Positions 1 to 9,022 of a DNA stretch of 64,000 bases are shown here, piece by piece. Below the pieces are notes generated by a model. That model worked only from the letters and a program-made list of their open reading frames with translations, was not told where the DNA came from and made no database searches. The stretch is taken from positions 620,001-684,000 of the forward strand of contig NZ_VWSH01000004.1 of NCBI RefSeq assembly GCF_008629695.1, in the 5' to 3' direction. A program made the position numbers and the translations under genes. The DNA comes from Taibaiella lutea (GTDB lineage Bacteria > Bacteroidota > Bacteroidia > Chitinophagales > Chitinophagaceae). Within the stretch, counting starts at the first letter, position 1, and every line of letters starts with the position of its first letter.

Positions 1-1
1 A

Positions 2-2158
2 GACAAATCGGTTATTTCCAAAAAGTCTATTGCACAGATGGCAAAGCAACCTGATAAAATATATACGCCCAAAAAAACAGCGGGCAAAGCCAAAAAAGCA
101 GCAAAAACAAAAGAAGAAGAAACGGCAGGAGAAGAAGACAATGAAGCTGATGCAACCGCCATAGCAGCTCAAGGCAAAAGAAAAGCATTTTACACTATAG
201 CCAGTCCGATGCTGGCAACATTGGTCGATAAGCCATTTGAAGAAGAAGGCTGGATATACGAGATAAAATGGGACGGGTACCGGGCCGTCGCTTTTATGAA
301 CAAAGGAAAAGTGGTGCTCAAATCAAGAAACAATGTTTCGTTTGAAGAAAAGTTTGGCGATGTATATGATGCGTTACAGCAATGGAATGTGAATGCCATT
401 GTGGACGGCGAAATTGTGGTATTGAACAACAAAGGCATTCCTGATTTTGAAGCATTGCAGAGCTGGGGGAAAGAGGAAGAAGGCACATTGGTCTATTACG
501 TCTTTGATATTCTGTGGTTTGAGGGAAAAGACCTGACCGCATTGCCGCTGAATGAAAGAAGAGCTATACTTAAATCCATAATGCCGGATGATACCGTCAT
601 ACAATTCAGTGATGATTTTAAGACAAGTGCAAAAGAATTATTACAACAGGTAAAGCAAAAAGGGCTGGAAGGCATTATGGCAAAAAAGGCTGACAGCCTT
701 TACAAAACAGATTACAGAAGCAAGGAATGGCTTAAAATAAAGGACAATAACAGGCAGGAAATGGTGATTGGAGGCTTCACTAAAAATGCAGATACGAGCA
801 AACCATTCAGCGCCTTACTGATGGGCGTATTTCAGAACGGGAAATTTATATATACGGGCAAAGTGGGAACGGGTTTCAGTATTAAGATGCAGAAAGAGCT
901 GCTTGAAAAAATGAATGCCCTTGTTACCGACAAAAGCCCTTTTGAAGAAAGGGAAAAAACCCACGGTTATAATTTTTACACCAAACCACATATTGCAACA
1001 ACCACATGGCTGAAGCCACAGCTTATTGCAGAAGTAGCCTTTACCGAAATGACCAAAGATAATGTGATGCGGCATCCTGCATTTATGGGACTAAGAGAAG
1101 ATAAAAAAGCAAAGGAAGTAAAGCTGGAAAAAGCTGCACACACAAAAGAAGTTTTGCATTCCAAAACAAAACCGGTAACCAAAGCGGCAGACAAGCAAAC
1201 AAAACCTGTTAAATCCAAAACTGGAAAACCATTCATTGAAACTTCGGATACAGAAAGCGTTATAAAAACAGTTAACCGGCATCAACTGACTTTTACCAAT
1301 CTCAACAAGATATACTGGCCGAAAGAAAAAATAACGAAACGCGACCTTATCAATTATTATCATGACATAGCATCTTATATCCTGCCCTACCTGAAAGAAA
1401 GGCCGCAATCGTTGAACCGTTATCCGAATGGTATTACAGGCGAAAGTTTTTACCAGAAAGATGTAACAGGTAAAGTACCCGAATGGATGAAGACATTCGG
1501 GTACCAGAGCGAGGGAGACAACAAGGACAAGAACTTTTTGCTTTGCAATGATGAAGCAACGTTACTGTACATGGCTTCGCTGGGCTGCATCGAAATACAT
1601 CCCTGGAGCAGTACTGTAAAAAAACCTGAATACCCTACCTGGTGTGTGATTGACCTGGATCCTGACAAAAATTCATTTGATGATGTAATTGAAGCGGCAC
1701 AGGTAACACACCGCATACTGGACGATTTGAAGGTTGACAATTATGTAAAGACAAGTGGCTCAACGGGTATCCATATTTATATACCCCTCGGCGCGAAATA
1801 TACTTATGACCAAAGCAAAGAATTTGCGAGGATCATCGTAACGCTTGTACATAAAGAGTTACCAAAATTTACCAGCCTTGAACGTAATGTACGGTCGCGC
1901 AAAGGCAAGATGTATCTTGATTTTCTTCAGAACAGGAACCAGGCTACGCTGGCAGCGCCCTACTCCTGCAGGCCAAAACCGGGAGCAACGGTATCGATGC
2001 CACTGCAATGGGAAGAAGTAAAGAAAGGACTTAAAATGACGGACTTCCATATTTTCAACGCATTGGAAAGAGCGCAAAGCATGGGCGATATTTTCAAGCC
2101 TGTATTGGGTAAGGGCATTGATATGGAAAAAGCTATAAGTAATGCGCTGTCGTTATGA
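2..2158 (+). CDS. ligD: LigD-type ATP-dependent DNA ligase/polymerase, 5' end cut by the window
   Basis: Non-homologous end-joining ligase. The reading frame is open from base 2 with no stop before the ATG at 38, so the gene most likely starts outside the window and the usual N-terminal phosphoesterase domain would lie there (inference). Counting from the ATG at 38, the nucleotidyltransferase motif I is KWDG with catalytic Lys77. Later ligase motifs are EGIMAKK and WLKIK. A Lys-rich linker follows (about 365-420), then a LigD primase-polymerase domain with the metal-binding pair in WCVIDLDPD (about 535-543), the motif SGSTGIHIY and a third acidic residue in MYLDF near 628. The domain order ligase then polymerase fits Bacteroidota LigD. 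No Ku gene is visible. The family call is firm; only the true start is unknown. Confidence 0.93.
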   Translation, partial: DKSVISKKSIAQMAKQPDKIYTPKKTAGKAKKAAKTKEEETAGEEDNEADATAIAAQGKRKAFYTIASPMLATLVDKPFEEEGWIYEIKWDGYRAVAFMNKGKVVLKSRNNVSFEEKFGDVYDALQQWNVNAIVDGEIVVLNNKGIPDFEALQSWGKEEEGTLVYYVFDILWFEGKDLTALPLNERRAILKSIMPDDTVIQFSDDFKTSAKELLQQVKQKGLEGIMAKKADSLYKTDYRSKEWLKIKDNNRQEMVIGGFTKNADTSKPFSALLMGVFQNGKFIYTGKVGTGFSIKMQKELLEKMNALVTDKSPFEEREKTHGYNFYTKPHIATTTWLKPQLIAEVAFTEMTKDNVMRHPAFMGLREDKKAKEVKLEKAAHTKEVLHSKTKPVTKAADKQTKPVKSKTGKPFIETSDTESVIKTVNRHQLTFTNLNKIYWPKEKITKRDLINYYHDIASYILPYLKERPQSLNRYPNGITGESFYQKDVTGKVPEWMKTFGYQSEGDNKDKNFLLCNDEATLLYMASLGCIEIHPWSSTVKKPEYPTWCVIDLDPDKNSFDDVIEAAQVTHRILDDLKVDNYVKTSGSTGIHIYIPLGAKYTYDQSKEFARIIVTLVHKELPKFTSLERNVRSRKGKMYLDFLQNRNQATLAAPYSCRPKPGATVSMPLQWEEVKKGLKMTDFHIFNALERAQSMGDIFKPVLGKGIDMEKAISNALSL

Positions 2159-2229
2159 TACAGAGATTGCGGATTCAACCATACAACAATTCTACAATTC
2201 AAACATAAAACCATTTAAACATTAGAACC

Positions 2230-2967
2230 ATGCCCGAAGGACCATCGATTGTAATTATGAGAGAGGCTGTGGAAGCATTGCACCTGAAGGGGAAGAAAAT
2301 TCTGCATGTGGAAGGCAATGCTAAAATAGACAAAGAAAGATTATTGCATCAGAAAGTTACGGATATACGTTCCTGGGGTAAACATTTTCTTGTTTGCTTC
2401 AAAGATTTTACGCTAAGAATACATCTGATGATGTTTGGCACTTACCGCATCAATGAGCGAAAGGAAACAACACCAAGATTAAGTCTTCAATTCAAAGATG
2501 CCGAACTTAACTTTTACACTTGCTCAGTAAAATTGCTGGAAGGAACCGCAGACGAGAATTACGACTGGAGCAGAGACATCATGTCTGAACATTGGAAACC
2601 TACTCAGGCACTTGCCCACCTGAAAGAGCATCCGGATATGTTTGCCTGTGATGCATTGCTGCAGCAGGATATATTTTCGGGTAGTGGCAATATCATTAAA
2701 AACGAAGTATTGTTCATGACGAAAATTCATCCGCTGAGTATCATAGGGAAAATACCGCCGGCCAGATTGAAGGCAATGATTAAGCAGACAAGGGATTATA
2801 GCTTTGATTTCCTGAAATGGAAAAAGGAATATACATTGAGCAAACATTGGCTGGCTTATAACCAGAAAATCTGTCCGCGTTGCGATATCCCCCTAAAGAA
2901 ACAACATACAGGGAAAACAAAAAGGCGAAGCTTCTTTTGCGACAATTGCCAAAAAGAATATACATAG
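2230..2967 (+). CDS. Fpg/Nei-family DNA glycosylase (endonuclease VIII-like)
   Basis: Base-excision repair glycosylase/AP lyase. The N-terminus MPEGPS gives the catalytic Pro2 and Glu3 of the family. A conserved Lys in WGKHF (about residue 51) matches the beta-hairpin lysine. The C-terminus carries a CxxC...CxxC zinc finger (Cys215, Cys218, Cys237, Cys240). At 245 aa it is slightly short for the family, but all landmarks are present. It follows ligD after 71 bp, so a small DNA-repair cluster is plausible. The TAG stop at 2965-2967 is followed in the same frame by an open heptad-repeat stretch to 3333, so some readthrough product is conceivable. Subfamily (Fpg or Nei) is not resolved. Confidence 0.88.
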   Translation: MPEGPSIVIMREAVEALHLKGKKILHVEGNAKIDKERLLHQKVTDIRSWGKHFLVCFKDFTLRIHLMMFGTYRINERKETTPRLSLQFKDAELNFYTCSVKLLEGTADENYDWSRDIMSEHWKPTQALAHLKEHPDMFACDALLQQDIFSGSGNIIKNEVLFMTKIHPLSIIGKIPPARLKAMIKQTRDYSFDFLKWKKEYTLSKHWLAYNQKICPRCDIPLKKQHTGKTKRRSFFCDNCQKEYT

Positions 2968-3297
2968 AGATTTGGGGGATGGTTGAATTGTTTTAAAGAA
3001 CGGCTAAATCGTTTCAAAGTATGGCTGAGTCGTTCTGGAGCATGGATAAACCGTTTCAAAGAGCGGATAAATCGTTCTGAAGCATGGCTAAATCGTTTCG
3101 GAACATGGCTGAATCGTTTTGGAACATGGATGAATTGTTTCAAAGAACGGCTAAGTCGTTCTAAAGCATGGATGAATCGTTTCAAGGAACGGCTGAACCG
3201 TTCTGAAGCATTGCTGAATCGTTTCAAAGAACGGATAAATCGTTCTGAAGCATGGATGAACCGTTTCGGAGCATGGTTAAATTGTTTTGGAGAATGG
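2968..3297 (+). repeat. 21-bp tandem repeat array (about 15 units) encoding heptads if translated
   Basis: Fifteen consecutive 21-bp units run from 2983 to 3297, preceded by a partial unit from 2968 that begins directly after the glycosylase stop. A typical unit is aatcgtttcaaagaacgg plus a variable three-base codon. Read in the glycosylase frame, units alternate between NRFKER and NRSEAW types, each preceded by L, I or M. There is no stop until 3331-3333. Several differences between units are synonymous (cta/ctg, aat/aac, ttc/ttt, aaa/aag, gaa/gag), which would fit translation in this frame. The opposite strand is also open across the array. There are no unique spacers, so this is not a CRISPR array. 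Confidence 0.9.
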
Positions 3298-3329
3298 ATG
3301 AACTACTATTATGATAAGAATATAAAAGC

Positions 3330-3358
3330 GTAAAGCCTGCAAATTTTGCAGGCTTTAC
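3330..3358. terminator. Bidirectional intrinsic terminator between the repeat array and sucD
   Basis: The arm gtaaagcctgc (3330-3340) pairs perfectly with gcaggctttac (3348-3358) around an AT loop. A-rich sequence lies on one side and T-rich sequence on the other, so it can end transcripts from both directions. Confidence 0.75.
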
Positions 3359-3386
3359 TATAAAAAGAAATAATCTGAACTAAAAA

Positions 3387-4268
3387 TTAAGCCGGTACAC
3401 CATTTAACACAGCAGCCATAGTTTTACCGATATCAGCAGGGCTTGCTACAACGTGGATACCACATTCACCCATGATTTTCATTTTTGCAGCAGCAGTATC
3501 ATCCGCACCACCAACAATGGCACCGGCATGACCCATACGGCGGCCCGGAGGAGCTGTTTGTCCCGCGATGAAACCAACAACAGGTTTACGCATATTATCT
3601 TTCAGCCACATAGCAGCTTCCGCTTCCATGTTACCGCCAATTTCACCAATCATAATGATACCATCTGTTTCCGGATCGTTCATCAACATTTCAACGGCTT
3701 CTTTAGTAGTTGTTCCGATAATCGGATCTCCACCGATACCGATAGCTGTGGAAATACCCAAACCTGCTTTTACGCTTTGGTCAGCAGCTTCATAAGTCAA
3801 TGTACCTGATTTGGAAACGATACCGATACGGCCCGGAGTAAATACAAAACCCGGCATGATGCCGACTTTAGCTTCACCCGCAGTGATAACACCAGGGCAA
3901 TTCGGACCGATTAAACGGCACTCACGACCTTTGATATATTCACGTGCTTTAACCATATCCTGAACCGGAATACCTTCCGTAATACAAATAATTACTTTGA
4001 TACCTGCATCAGAAGCTTCCATAATAGCATCGGCAGCAAAAGCAGGCGGAACAAAGATGATGGAAGTATCAGCTCCGGCCTTAACAACAGCATCTTTTAC
4101 TGTGTTAAATACAGGACGATCCAAATGGGTAGAACCACCTTTGCCCGGCGTTACACCACCAACAACGTTCGTACCGTATTCAATCATTTGCGTAGCATGG
4201 AATGTGCCTTCAGTACCGGTAAACCCTTGTACAATTACTTTGGAATTTTTATTGACTAATACAGCCAT
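3387..4268 (-). CDS. sucD: Succinyl-CoA ligase, alpha subunit
   Basis: Alpha subunit of succinyl-CoA synthetase, the TCA-cycle enzyme that interconverts succinyl-CoA and succinate with substrate-level phosphorylation. The protein is 293 aa, the normal length. It shows the N-terminal CoA-binding Rossmann region ([10 protein letters not shown] near 15-24), the motif GPNCPG (about 121-126) and the phosphorylated active-site histidine in [10 protein letters not shown] (His247). The beta subunit sucC is not adjacent, as is common in Bacteroidota. A good -7 promoter element lies about 60 bp upstream, so it appears to be a single-gene transcript. Confidence 0.97.
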   Translation of the reverse strand: MAVLVNKNSKVIVQGFTGTEGTFHATQMIEYGTNVVGGVTPGKGGSTHLDRPVFNTVKDAVVKAGADTSIIFVPPAFAADAIMEASDAGIKVIICITEGIPVQDMVKAREYIKGRECRLIGPNCPGVITAGEAKVGIMPGFVFTPGRIGIVSKSGTLTYEAADQSVKAGLGISTAIGIGGDPIIGTTTKEAVEMLMNDPETDGIIMIGEIGGNMEAEAAMWLKDNMRKPVVGFIAGQTAPPGRRMGHAGAIVGGADDTAAAKMKIMGECGIHVVASPADIGKTMAAVLNGVPA

Positions 4269-4327
4269 TGTCTATGTTTTGAGATTTAATATTGTGTTTT
4301 TTCCTTCCGGTTCGTACGAAATTGGCG

Positions 4328-4335
4328 CAAATATA
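4328..4335 (-). promoter_or_regulatory. -7 promoter element for sucD
   Basis: On the minus strand the sequence reads TATATTTG, an exact match to the Bacteroidota -7 consensus TAnnTTTG. It lies 60 bp upstream of the sucD start. A clear -33 element was not seen. Confidence 0.6.
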
Positions 4336-4454
4336 CAATAAGATGGGAAATAGGCAAGGGAGAAATTATAAATGGATTGCCGGGGAATTCAACAATCAAT
4401 TAATTTATTACATTCACAGCAATTTCTCAATAAACCATACAATAATAACTGTTA

Positions 4455-5930
4455 ATGAATACCGGCTCCAATTATCTGTTAAGGGTTATCATTTTTACAT
4501 TACCATTATTCTTACTGTGTGTAAATACAAATGCACAATTAAAAGGCACTGTAACAGATAAAGGCACTCATCAAGCGATTGCCGGAGCATCTGTTTATAT
4601 CAATAATACGACTTACGGATGTAAAGCCAATCAGAACGGGCATTTTGAGATGGTAAATTTTCCTGTACCGCCTTATCAGATTATTATTTCTTCAATTGGT
4701 TATAAAACAGCAACTTATAATGTAACGGCACAGCAAAGCGATGAAATAAAAATAGCATTGGAGCCAAAGATTCAGAATTTAAACGAAGTGGTTATTCTCA
4801 GCCCCGAAAAAGATGGCTGGGCAAGATATGGCGAGGAGTTTACAAAAGATTTTATAGGTTATTCTGCTTTTGCAAAAGAGTGTGAAATTCTGAATAAGGA
4901 AGTGATTGAGTTTAGGGATGACAAGGCCAATCATACACTGTTGGTTACAGCCCGAAAACCTTTAATGATAAAAAATAAAGCTACAGGCTATTTAATTACT
5001 TATTGGCTGGAAGATTACGAAAAAGATTACCTGAAGCATAAATTGTTTTTCAAAGGTTATTCACAATTTGAAGCTTTGGAATCGAGAAAAAAGAAAGCAA
5101 ATGAACGCTGGGAAAGCAACCGCGAATCGGCTTATCGTGGCTCCATACAACATTTCATGCGTTCGGTTTACCATAATTCTGTTTATGAGGATAGTTTTGA
5201 AATAAGGTTATTGAAAAGGGTTACCGCACAGGAATATGGCAGGTATGTTCCTATCAAGACGGATACATTTAATGCCATAACCGATTCTCTCATTCTCCGT
5301 ATGGTTAAACTTTATCTGAATTACGGTAAAAATGAAGTCCCTATATGGTCCACCTTAATTACAAACTGGAGTAAAGACCCGGCGGCCCTGATGCCTGTAA
5401 CAATTAATGGTACGGATGACGACTCCCTTGTAAACAAAAAGCTTGTTATCAAAAAAAATCCGCACCAACATAATGAAATATGGATACAATATTTCGATTT
5501 CAACTTTACGCCGGTAGATTCCATTGCACTAAAAATGGCGGCTTCTAAAATAAAGCTTACCAATAAAGACGGCTCGCCTGTGCCGCTTCCTAAAAGAACC
5601 AATGTACTTTATCAGGTATTATGGCGCGAAAAAATGCCGACAGACAGTTTTGTAACGAGAAATGCAAATGCCGGAGTCAATTTTAAATTTAAAGATTTCC
5701 TGCAAATCACCTATTTGGGAGAGCAAGAAGAACCTGAATATATTGGTTTCCAATCTTCTAAAAGCAATAAAAAACCCGACAACCAGGAAAGTATTATCAG
5801 CATCAGGAATCAGGACGGTATTTATATCTTACCAAATGGCAATTATTATGATCCTTACAATTTATTTATGGAGAAATATTGGGCTTATGAAAAGATAGAC
5901 AAGCTGTTGCCTCTGGACTATAAGCGGTAA
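4455..5930 (+). CDS. Exported CarboxypepD_reg-like protein
   Basis: A 491-aa protein with a Sec signal peptide (hydrophobic core LRVIIFTLPLFLLCV, ending near NTNAQ at about 28). It is followed by a carboxypeptidase-regulatory-like beta-sandwich (about 29-110, containing GTVTD, AGASVYIN, GHFEM and SSIGYKT). This domain is common at the N-terminus of Bacteroidota outer-membrane and surface proteins. The remaining 380 residues are soluble-looking, with no TonB plug or beta-barrel seen. Related proteins are usually annotated only as carboxypeptidase-like regulatory domain proteins, and the function is unknown. It is divergent from sucD and has no obvious operon partner. Confidence 0.8.
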   Translation: MNTGSNYLLRVIIFTLPLFLLCVNTNAQLKGTVTDKGTHQAIAGASVYINNTTYGCKANQNGHFEMVNFPVPPYQIIISSIGYKTATYNVTAQQSDEIKIALEPKIQNLNEVVILSPEKDGWARYGEEFTKDFIGYSAFAKECEILNKEVIEFRDDKANHTLLVTARKPLMIKNKATGYLITYWLEDYEKDYLKHKLFFKGYSQFEALESRKKKANERWESNRESAYRGSIQHFMRSVYHNSVYEDSFEIRLLKRVTAQEYGRYVPIKTDTFNAITDSLILRMVKLYLNYGKNEVPIWSTLITNWSKDPAALMPVTINGTDDDSLVNKKLVIKKNPHQHNEIWIQYFDFNFTPVDSIALKMAASKIKLTNKDGSPVPLPKRTNVLYQVLWREKMPTDSFVTRNANAGVNFKFKDFLQITYLGEQEEPEYIGFQSSKSNKKPDNQESIISIRNQDGIYILPNGNYYDPYNLFMEKYWAYEKIDKLLPLDYKR

Positions 5931-5985
5931 AATGTGCCGGGTTTTATCAACGATAGAATTTTAAAAATATTAGCTATAATATTCG

Positions 5986-5993
5986 TACTTTTG
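5986..5993 (+). promoter_or_regulatory. -7 promoter element for the ABC-F gene
   Basis: TACTTTTG matches TAnnTTTG exactly and lies 60 bp upstream of the ABC-F start. The upstream region is AT-rich, but no strong -33 motif was recognised. Confidence 0.6.
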
Positions 5994-6053
5994 CGCCCTG
6001 AAAATGGCGTACCAATTACGCCTTCATTTTAATTTCTACAGTATTTTTTCAAT

Positions 6054-7685
6054 ATGATTAGTGTAAATAATTTATCGCTTCGTTACGGCAAGCGTGTTTT
6101 GTTTGAGGATGTAAACCTGAAGTTTACAGAGGGGAATTGTTACGGTATCATTGGCGCTAACGGGGCGGGCAAATCTACGTTTATCAAAATTCTTTCGGGC
6201 GATATCGAACCTACTACAGGTAAGGTTGAGATTCCCAAAGGGCAACGTATGAGTGTTTTGAAACAGGAGCATCATAAATATGATGATGTGCAGGTTTTGC
6301 AGACGGTTATTATGGGCAATGAGGTTCTGTATAAAATCATGCAGGAAAAAGATGCTTTGTATGCCAAAGAGGACTTTACGGAAGAAGATGGTATGCGTGC
6401 GGGAGAACTGGAAGCCACTTTTGGCGAGATGGAAGGATGGAACGCGGAAAGTGATGCCGCAACGCTTTTAAGCAGTCTTGGTGTTAAGGAAGACAAGCAT
6501 TACATGAATGTAAAAGATCTGGATGGTAACGAAAAAGTACGTGTGTTATTGGCACAGGCGCTTTTCGGCAATCCGGATATTCTGCTGCTGGATGAGCCTA
6601 CCAATGATCTGGATTTACAGACCATCGGCTGGCTGGAAAACTTCCTTGCGGATTATGATAAAGTTGTTTTGGTCGTTTCGCATGATCGTCACTTCCTCGA
6701 TACGGTTTGTACACACGTTGCTGATATCGACTTTGGTAAGATCAATATCTTCACGGGTAACTATACTTTCTGGTATGAATCAAGTCAGTTGTTGCTGAAA
6801 CAACGTTCGGATCAAAATAAGAAGAAGGAAGATAAGATTGCAGAACTGAAAGAGTTCATTGCACGTTTCTCTGCAAATGCATCCAAGTCCAAACAGGCAA
6901 CCAGCCGTAAGAAAGCATTGGACAAAATCAATCTGGATGATATGCAGGCTTCCAACCGTAAATACCCTGCCATCCTTTTCAATAATCAAATAAGGGAAGC
7001 GGGCGATCAGATTCTGGAAGTAAAAGGTTTGGGTAAAACGCTGAATGGCCAAGTGCTTTTCAAAGACATCAATTTTGATCTGAAACGCGGACAAAAGGTA
7101 ACCGTTATTTCTGAAAACAGTCTGGCAACGACAGCGTTCTATAAAATCATCAACGGAGAGGATAAAGACTTTGAAGGTGAGTTTAAATGGGGCGTAACAA
7201 CTATTTCTGCTTATTTACCGGCAGAAAACGTGGAGTATTTCGAAAATGTAAATCTGAACCTTGTTGACTGGTTGCGTCAATATTCCGAAGAGAAGGATGA
7301 AACTTTCATCCGTGGTTTCCTCGGCAGAATGTTGTTTAGTGGTGAGGAAACTTTAAAACAATGTAATGTTTTGAGTGGAGGAGAGAAAGTACGTTGTATG
7401 TTGAGTCGTATGATGATGCAGAAAGGTAACGTACTAACATTTGACGAACCGACCAACCACCTTGACCTTGAATCGATTACCGCGTTGAACAATGGCATGA
7501 AAGATTTCAGGGGCACTATTATCTTTACTTCACGAGATCATGAATTGACGCAAACTGTTTGTGACAGAATCCTGGAAATAACTCCGGGTGGTTTAATAGA
7601 CAGGGAAATGCCTTTTGATGAATATATTGTTGATGAAAGAGTAAAACAATTACGTGCTGAAATGTACGGTGTTACTGTTTCTTAA
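6054..7685 (+). CDS. ABC-F family ATPase (YbiT/YkpA-like)
   Basis: Soluble twin-ATPase protein of the ABC-F family, which acts on ribosomes in translation. It is 543 aa with no membrane segment. The first ATPase domain has an intact Walker A (GANGAGKST, about 34-42) and Walker B (LLLDEPTNDLD), but its signature reads LDGNEK instead of LSGGE. The second domain has LSGGEK and TFDEPTNHLD, but the Walker A position (about 349-360, VISENSLATT) lacks the GK[ST] lysine. Non-canonical Walker A sequences at this place also occur in some YkpA/YbiT relatives (recalled, not checked). It is bounded by its own promoter and a strong terminator, so it is probably monocistronic. Confidence 0.93.
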   Translation: MISVNNLSLRYGKRVLFEDVNLKFTEGNCYGIIGANGAGKSTFIKILSGDIEPTTGKVEIPKGQRMSVLKQEHHKYDDVQVLQTVIMGNEVLYKIMQEKDALYAKEDFTEEDGMRAGELEATFGEMEGWNAESDAATLLSSLGVKEDKHYMNVKDLDGNEKVRVLLAQALFGNPDILLLDEPTNDLDLQTIGWLENFLADYDKVVLVVSHDRHFLDTVCTHVADIDFGKINIFTGNYTFWYESSQLLLKQRSDQNKKKEDKIAELKEFIARFSANASKSKQATSRKKALDKINLDDMQASNRKYPAILFNNQIREAGDQILEVKGLGKTLNGQVLFKDINFDLKRGQKVTVISENSLATTAFYKIINGEDKDFEGEFKWGVTTISAYLPAENVEYFENVNLNLVDWLRQYSEEKDETFIRGFLGRMLFSGEETLKQCNVLSGGEKVRCMLSRMMMQKGNVLTFDEPTNHLDLESITALNNGMKDFRGTIIFTSRDHELTQTVCDRILEITPGGLIDREMPFDEYIVDERVKQLRAEMYGVTVS

Positions 7686-7701
7686 TTAATTCCTTTATTA
7701 T

Positions 7702-7736
7702 AAAAGCCCGCTTAATCTTTGATTGAGCGGGCTTTT
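7702..7736 (+). terminator. Intrinsic terminator after the ABC-F gene
   Basis: A 16-bp stem (7702-7717 with 7721-7736, one G-T pair) contains aaaagcccgc and gcgggctttt around a ttt loop and ends in a T tract. Confidence 0.85.
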
Positions 7737-7847
7737 TCATTTAAAAATACAAACAATATGTTAATGTCAAAATAAAAAGGAGGAATATTCATTTCTGGCA
7801 CGGTTTTTGAGCTATATAAACCGTAACCAAAAAATCGTACTAAATTT

Positions 7848-8240
7848 ATGAAAAACTATTCTAAAAATCTATTGATTACCGGAACTGTTATATTATTTGC
7901 AAGTTGTTCCCCAAGAATGGCCGGAACCTGGAATATTGAAAAATACGAAGTAAATGAAGCCGGCAAATCAACCGTTTCTGTAGCAAATATCGGGTCCATC
8001 ACTTTCGACAAAAACAATACAGGCGTAAAAGACATTCAATATGCTATTTTTCAAAATGAATACACCGACAAAGCACCCTTTAAATGGCATAAAATAAATG
8101 AAAATACCATAAGCATTGAAGGAGATACATCAGACCTTACCAAAAGCTGGCTTATCATAGAAGATAAAAGAAAAGAACAAGTTTGGAAATCAACAGACGG
8201 TTCTACTAAAGTGCAGACACTTACATTGACTAAGCAATAA
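7848..8240 (+). CDS. Small lipoprotein, lipocalin-like
   Basis: A 130-aa predicted lipoprotein with a signal sequence ending in the lipobox FASC (Cys20). After the Cys, the stretch MAGTWNIEKYEV followed by alternating beta-type segments and ITFDKNNTG resembles the small lipocalin-like lipoproteins found widely in Bacteroidota (family resemblance only). No catalytic residues are evident. It lies between two intrinsic terminators and so is a single-gene unit. Confidence 0.75.
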   Translation: MKNYSKNLLITGTVILFASCSPRMAGTWNIEKYEVNEAGKSTVSVANIGSITFDKNNTGVKDIQYAIFQNEYTDKAPFKWHKINENTISIEGDTSDLTKSWLIIEDKRKEQVWKSTDGSTKVQTLTLTKQ

Positions 8241-8257
8241 ATTAGTTGAAACTTTAT

Positions 8258-8280
8258 AGGATAGGGTTTTACCCTATCCT
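8258..8280 (+). terminator. Intrinsic terminator after the first lipoprotein gene
   Basis: A perfect stem aggatagggt/accctatcct with a three-base loop is followed by gtttta. Confidence 0.7.
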
Positions 8281-8376
8281 GTTTTATGTCGTCCTTTCAG
8301 GACTTGCTAATGGTAACCAAACAAGGCAAAAAATTCACATAAAAGCATTTCCAATCATATCTAAATCTTAAAAAAC

Positions 8377-8826
8377 GTGACTCAAAAAAATCCTTTGACC
8401 ATTACTTTATCAATCGCCTTATTGCTATCATTAGGGTGCACCAAAACCCCTAATGATAAACCTGAAGCACCAAAATTAGAAGATTTCACTGTAACTATAA
8501 ATGGGACTAAGCATGTCTTAGACTCTTCTCAAGTGACGATATACCAAGGGAGGACCACAGAGATAAAAATAAACGCTGACCTTATTATCGTTCTATATGC
8601 TCCTGACTGGAATCCTCCGATTGACACTTATAGATTAGGTGGAGGCACTATTGAAACATTTGGAAAATACGGTTATTTATATCCAAGATCAGGTGAAATT
8701 ATAAGAATAAACAGAAATGATACCAATTTTTATGAGTGGATCTTTAAGGCACAATTACGACCAAATAATAAAGATTCAGTCGCGATGATAATTACCGATG
8801 GCCATGTAAAAAAAAGAAGGAATTAA
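8377..8826 (+). CDS. Hypothetical lipoprotein (GTG start)
   Basis: A 149-aa protein that starts with GTG and carries a signal peptide with lipobox LSLGC (Cys21). The mature part is mostly beta-type and Thr/Asp-rich. No family was recognised. The GTG start is chosen because the signal peptide only makes sense from there. It has a weak hairpin terminator after it and no nearby partner gene in the same transcript. Confidence 0.65.
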   Translation: MTQKNPLTITLSIALLLSLGCTKTPNDKPEAPKLEDFTVTINGTKHVLDSSQVTIYQGRTTEIKINADLIIVLYAPDWNPPIDTYRLGGGTIETFGKYGYLYPRSGEIIRINRNDTNFYEWIFKAQLRPNNKDSVAMIITDGHVKKRRN

Positions 8827-8850
8827 AGTATTGTTTCAAATGAATAATCC

Positions 8851-8878
8851 AAAGCATATCATCAATTGGTGTGCTTTT
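8851..8878 (+). terminator. Probable intrinsic terminator
   Basis: aaagcatatc pairs with ggtgtgcttt (two G-T pairs) and is followed by a T-rich run. Confidence 0.6.
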
Positions 8879-8936
8879 CTTTTTTGCTAAATCCTGACGG
8901 GAACAAATAGCATCATTTAATTTGGTTTCATTTATT

Positions 8937-8944
8937 TAACTTTG
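8937..8944 (+). promoter_or_regulatory. -7 promoter element for the cysteine desulfurase gene
   Basis: TAACTTTG matches TAnnTTTG exactly, 79 bp upstream of the start. A TTTG is present 12 bp upstream, closer than the usual -33 spacing. Confidence 0.55.
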
Positions 8945-9022
8945 CGGGGCCTTTTGACAAAAACAATGTGTTTTATTGTGAGGCTGCCATTTTTATAAAT
9001 TTATTTACAAGTTTTTGTTCTC

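Noticed and set aside
2856-3227. Minus-strand open frame across the 21-bp repeats
   Set aside because: It is the reverse reading of the repeat array. Periodic sequence without stops opens several frames by chance; the plus frame continuing the glycosylase is better supported.
2968-3297. CRISPR array
   Set aside because: The units are contiguous 21-bp repeats without unique spacers, and no cas genes are nearby.
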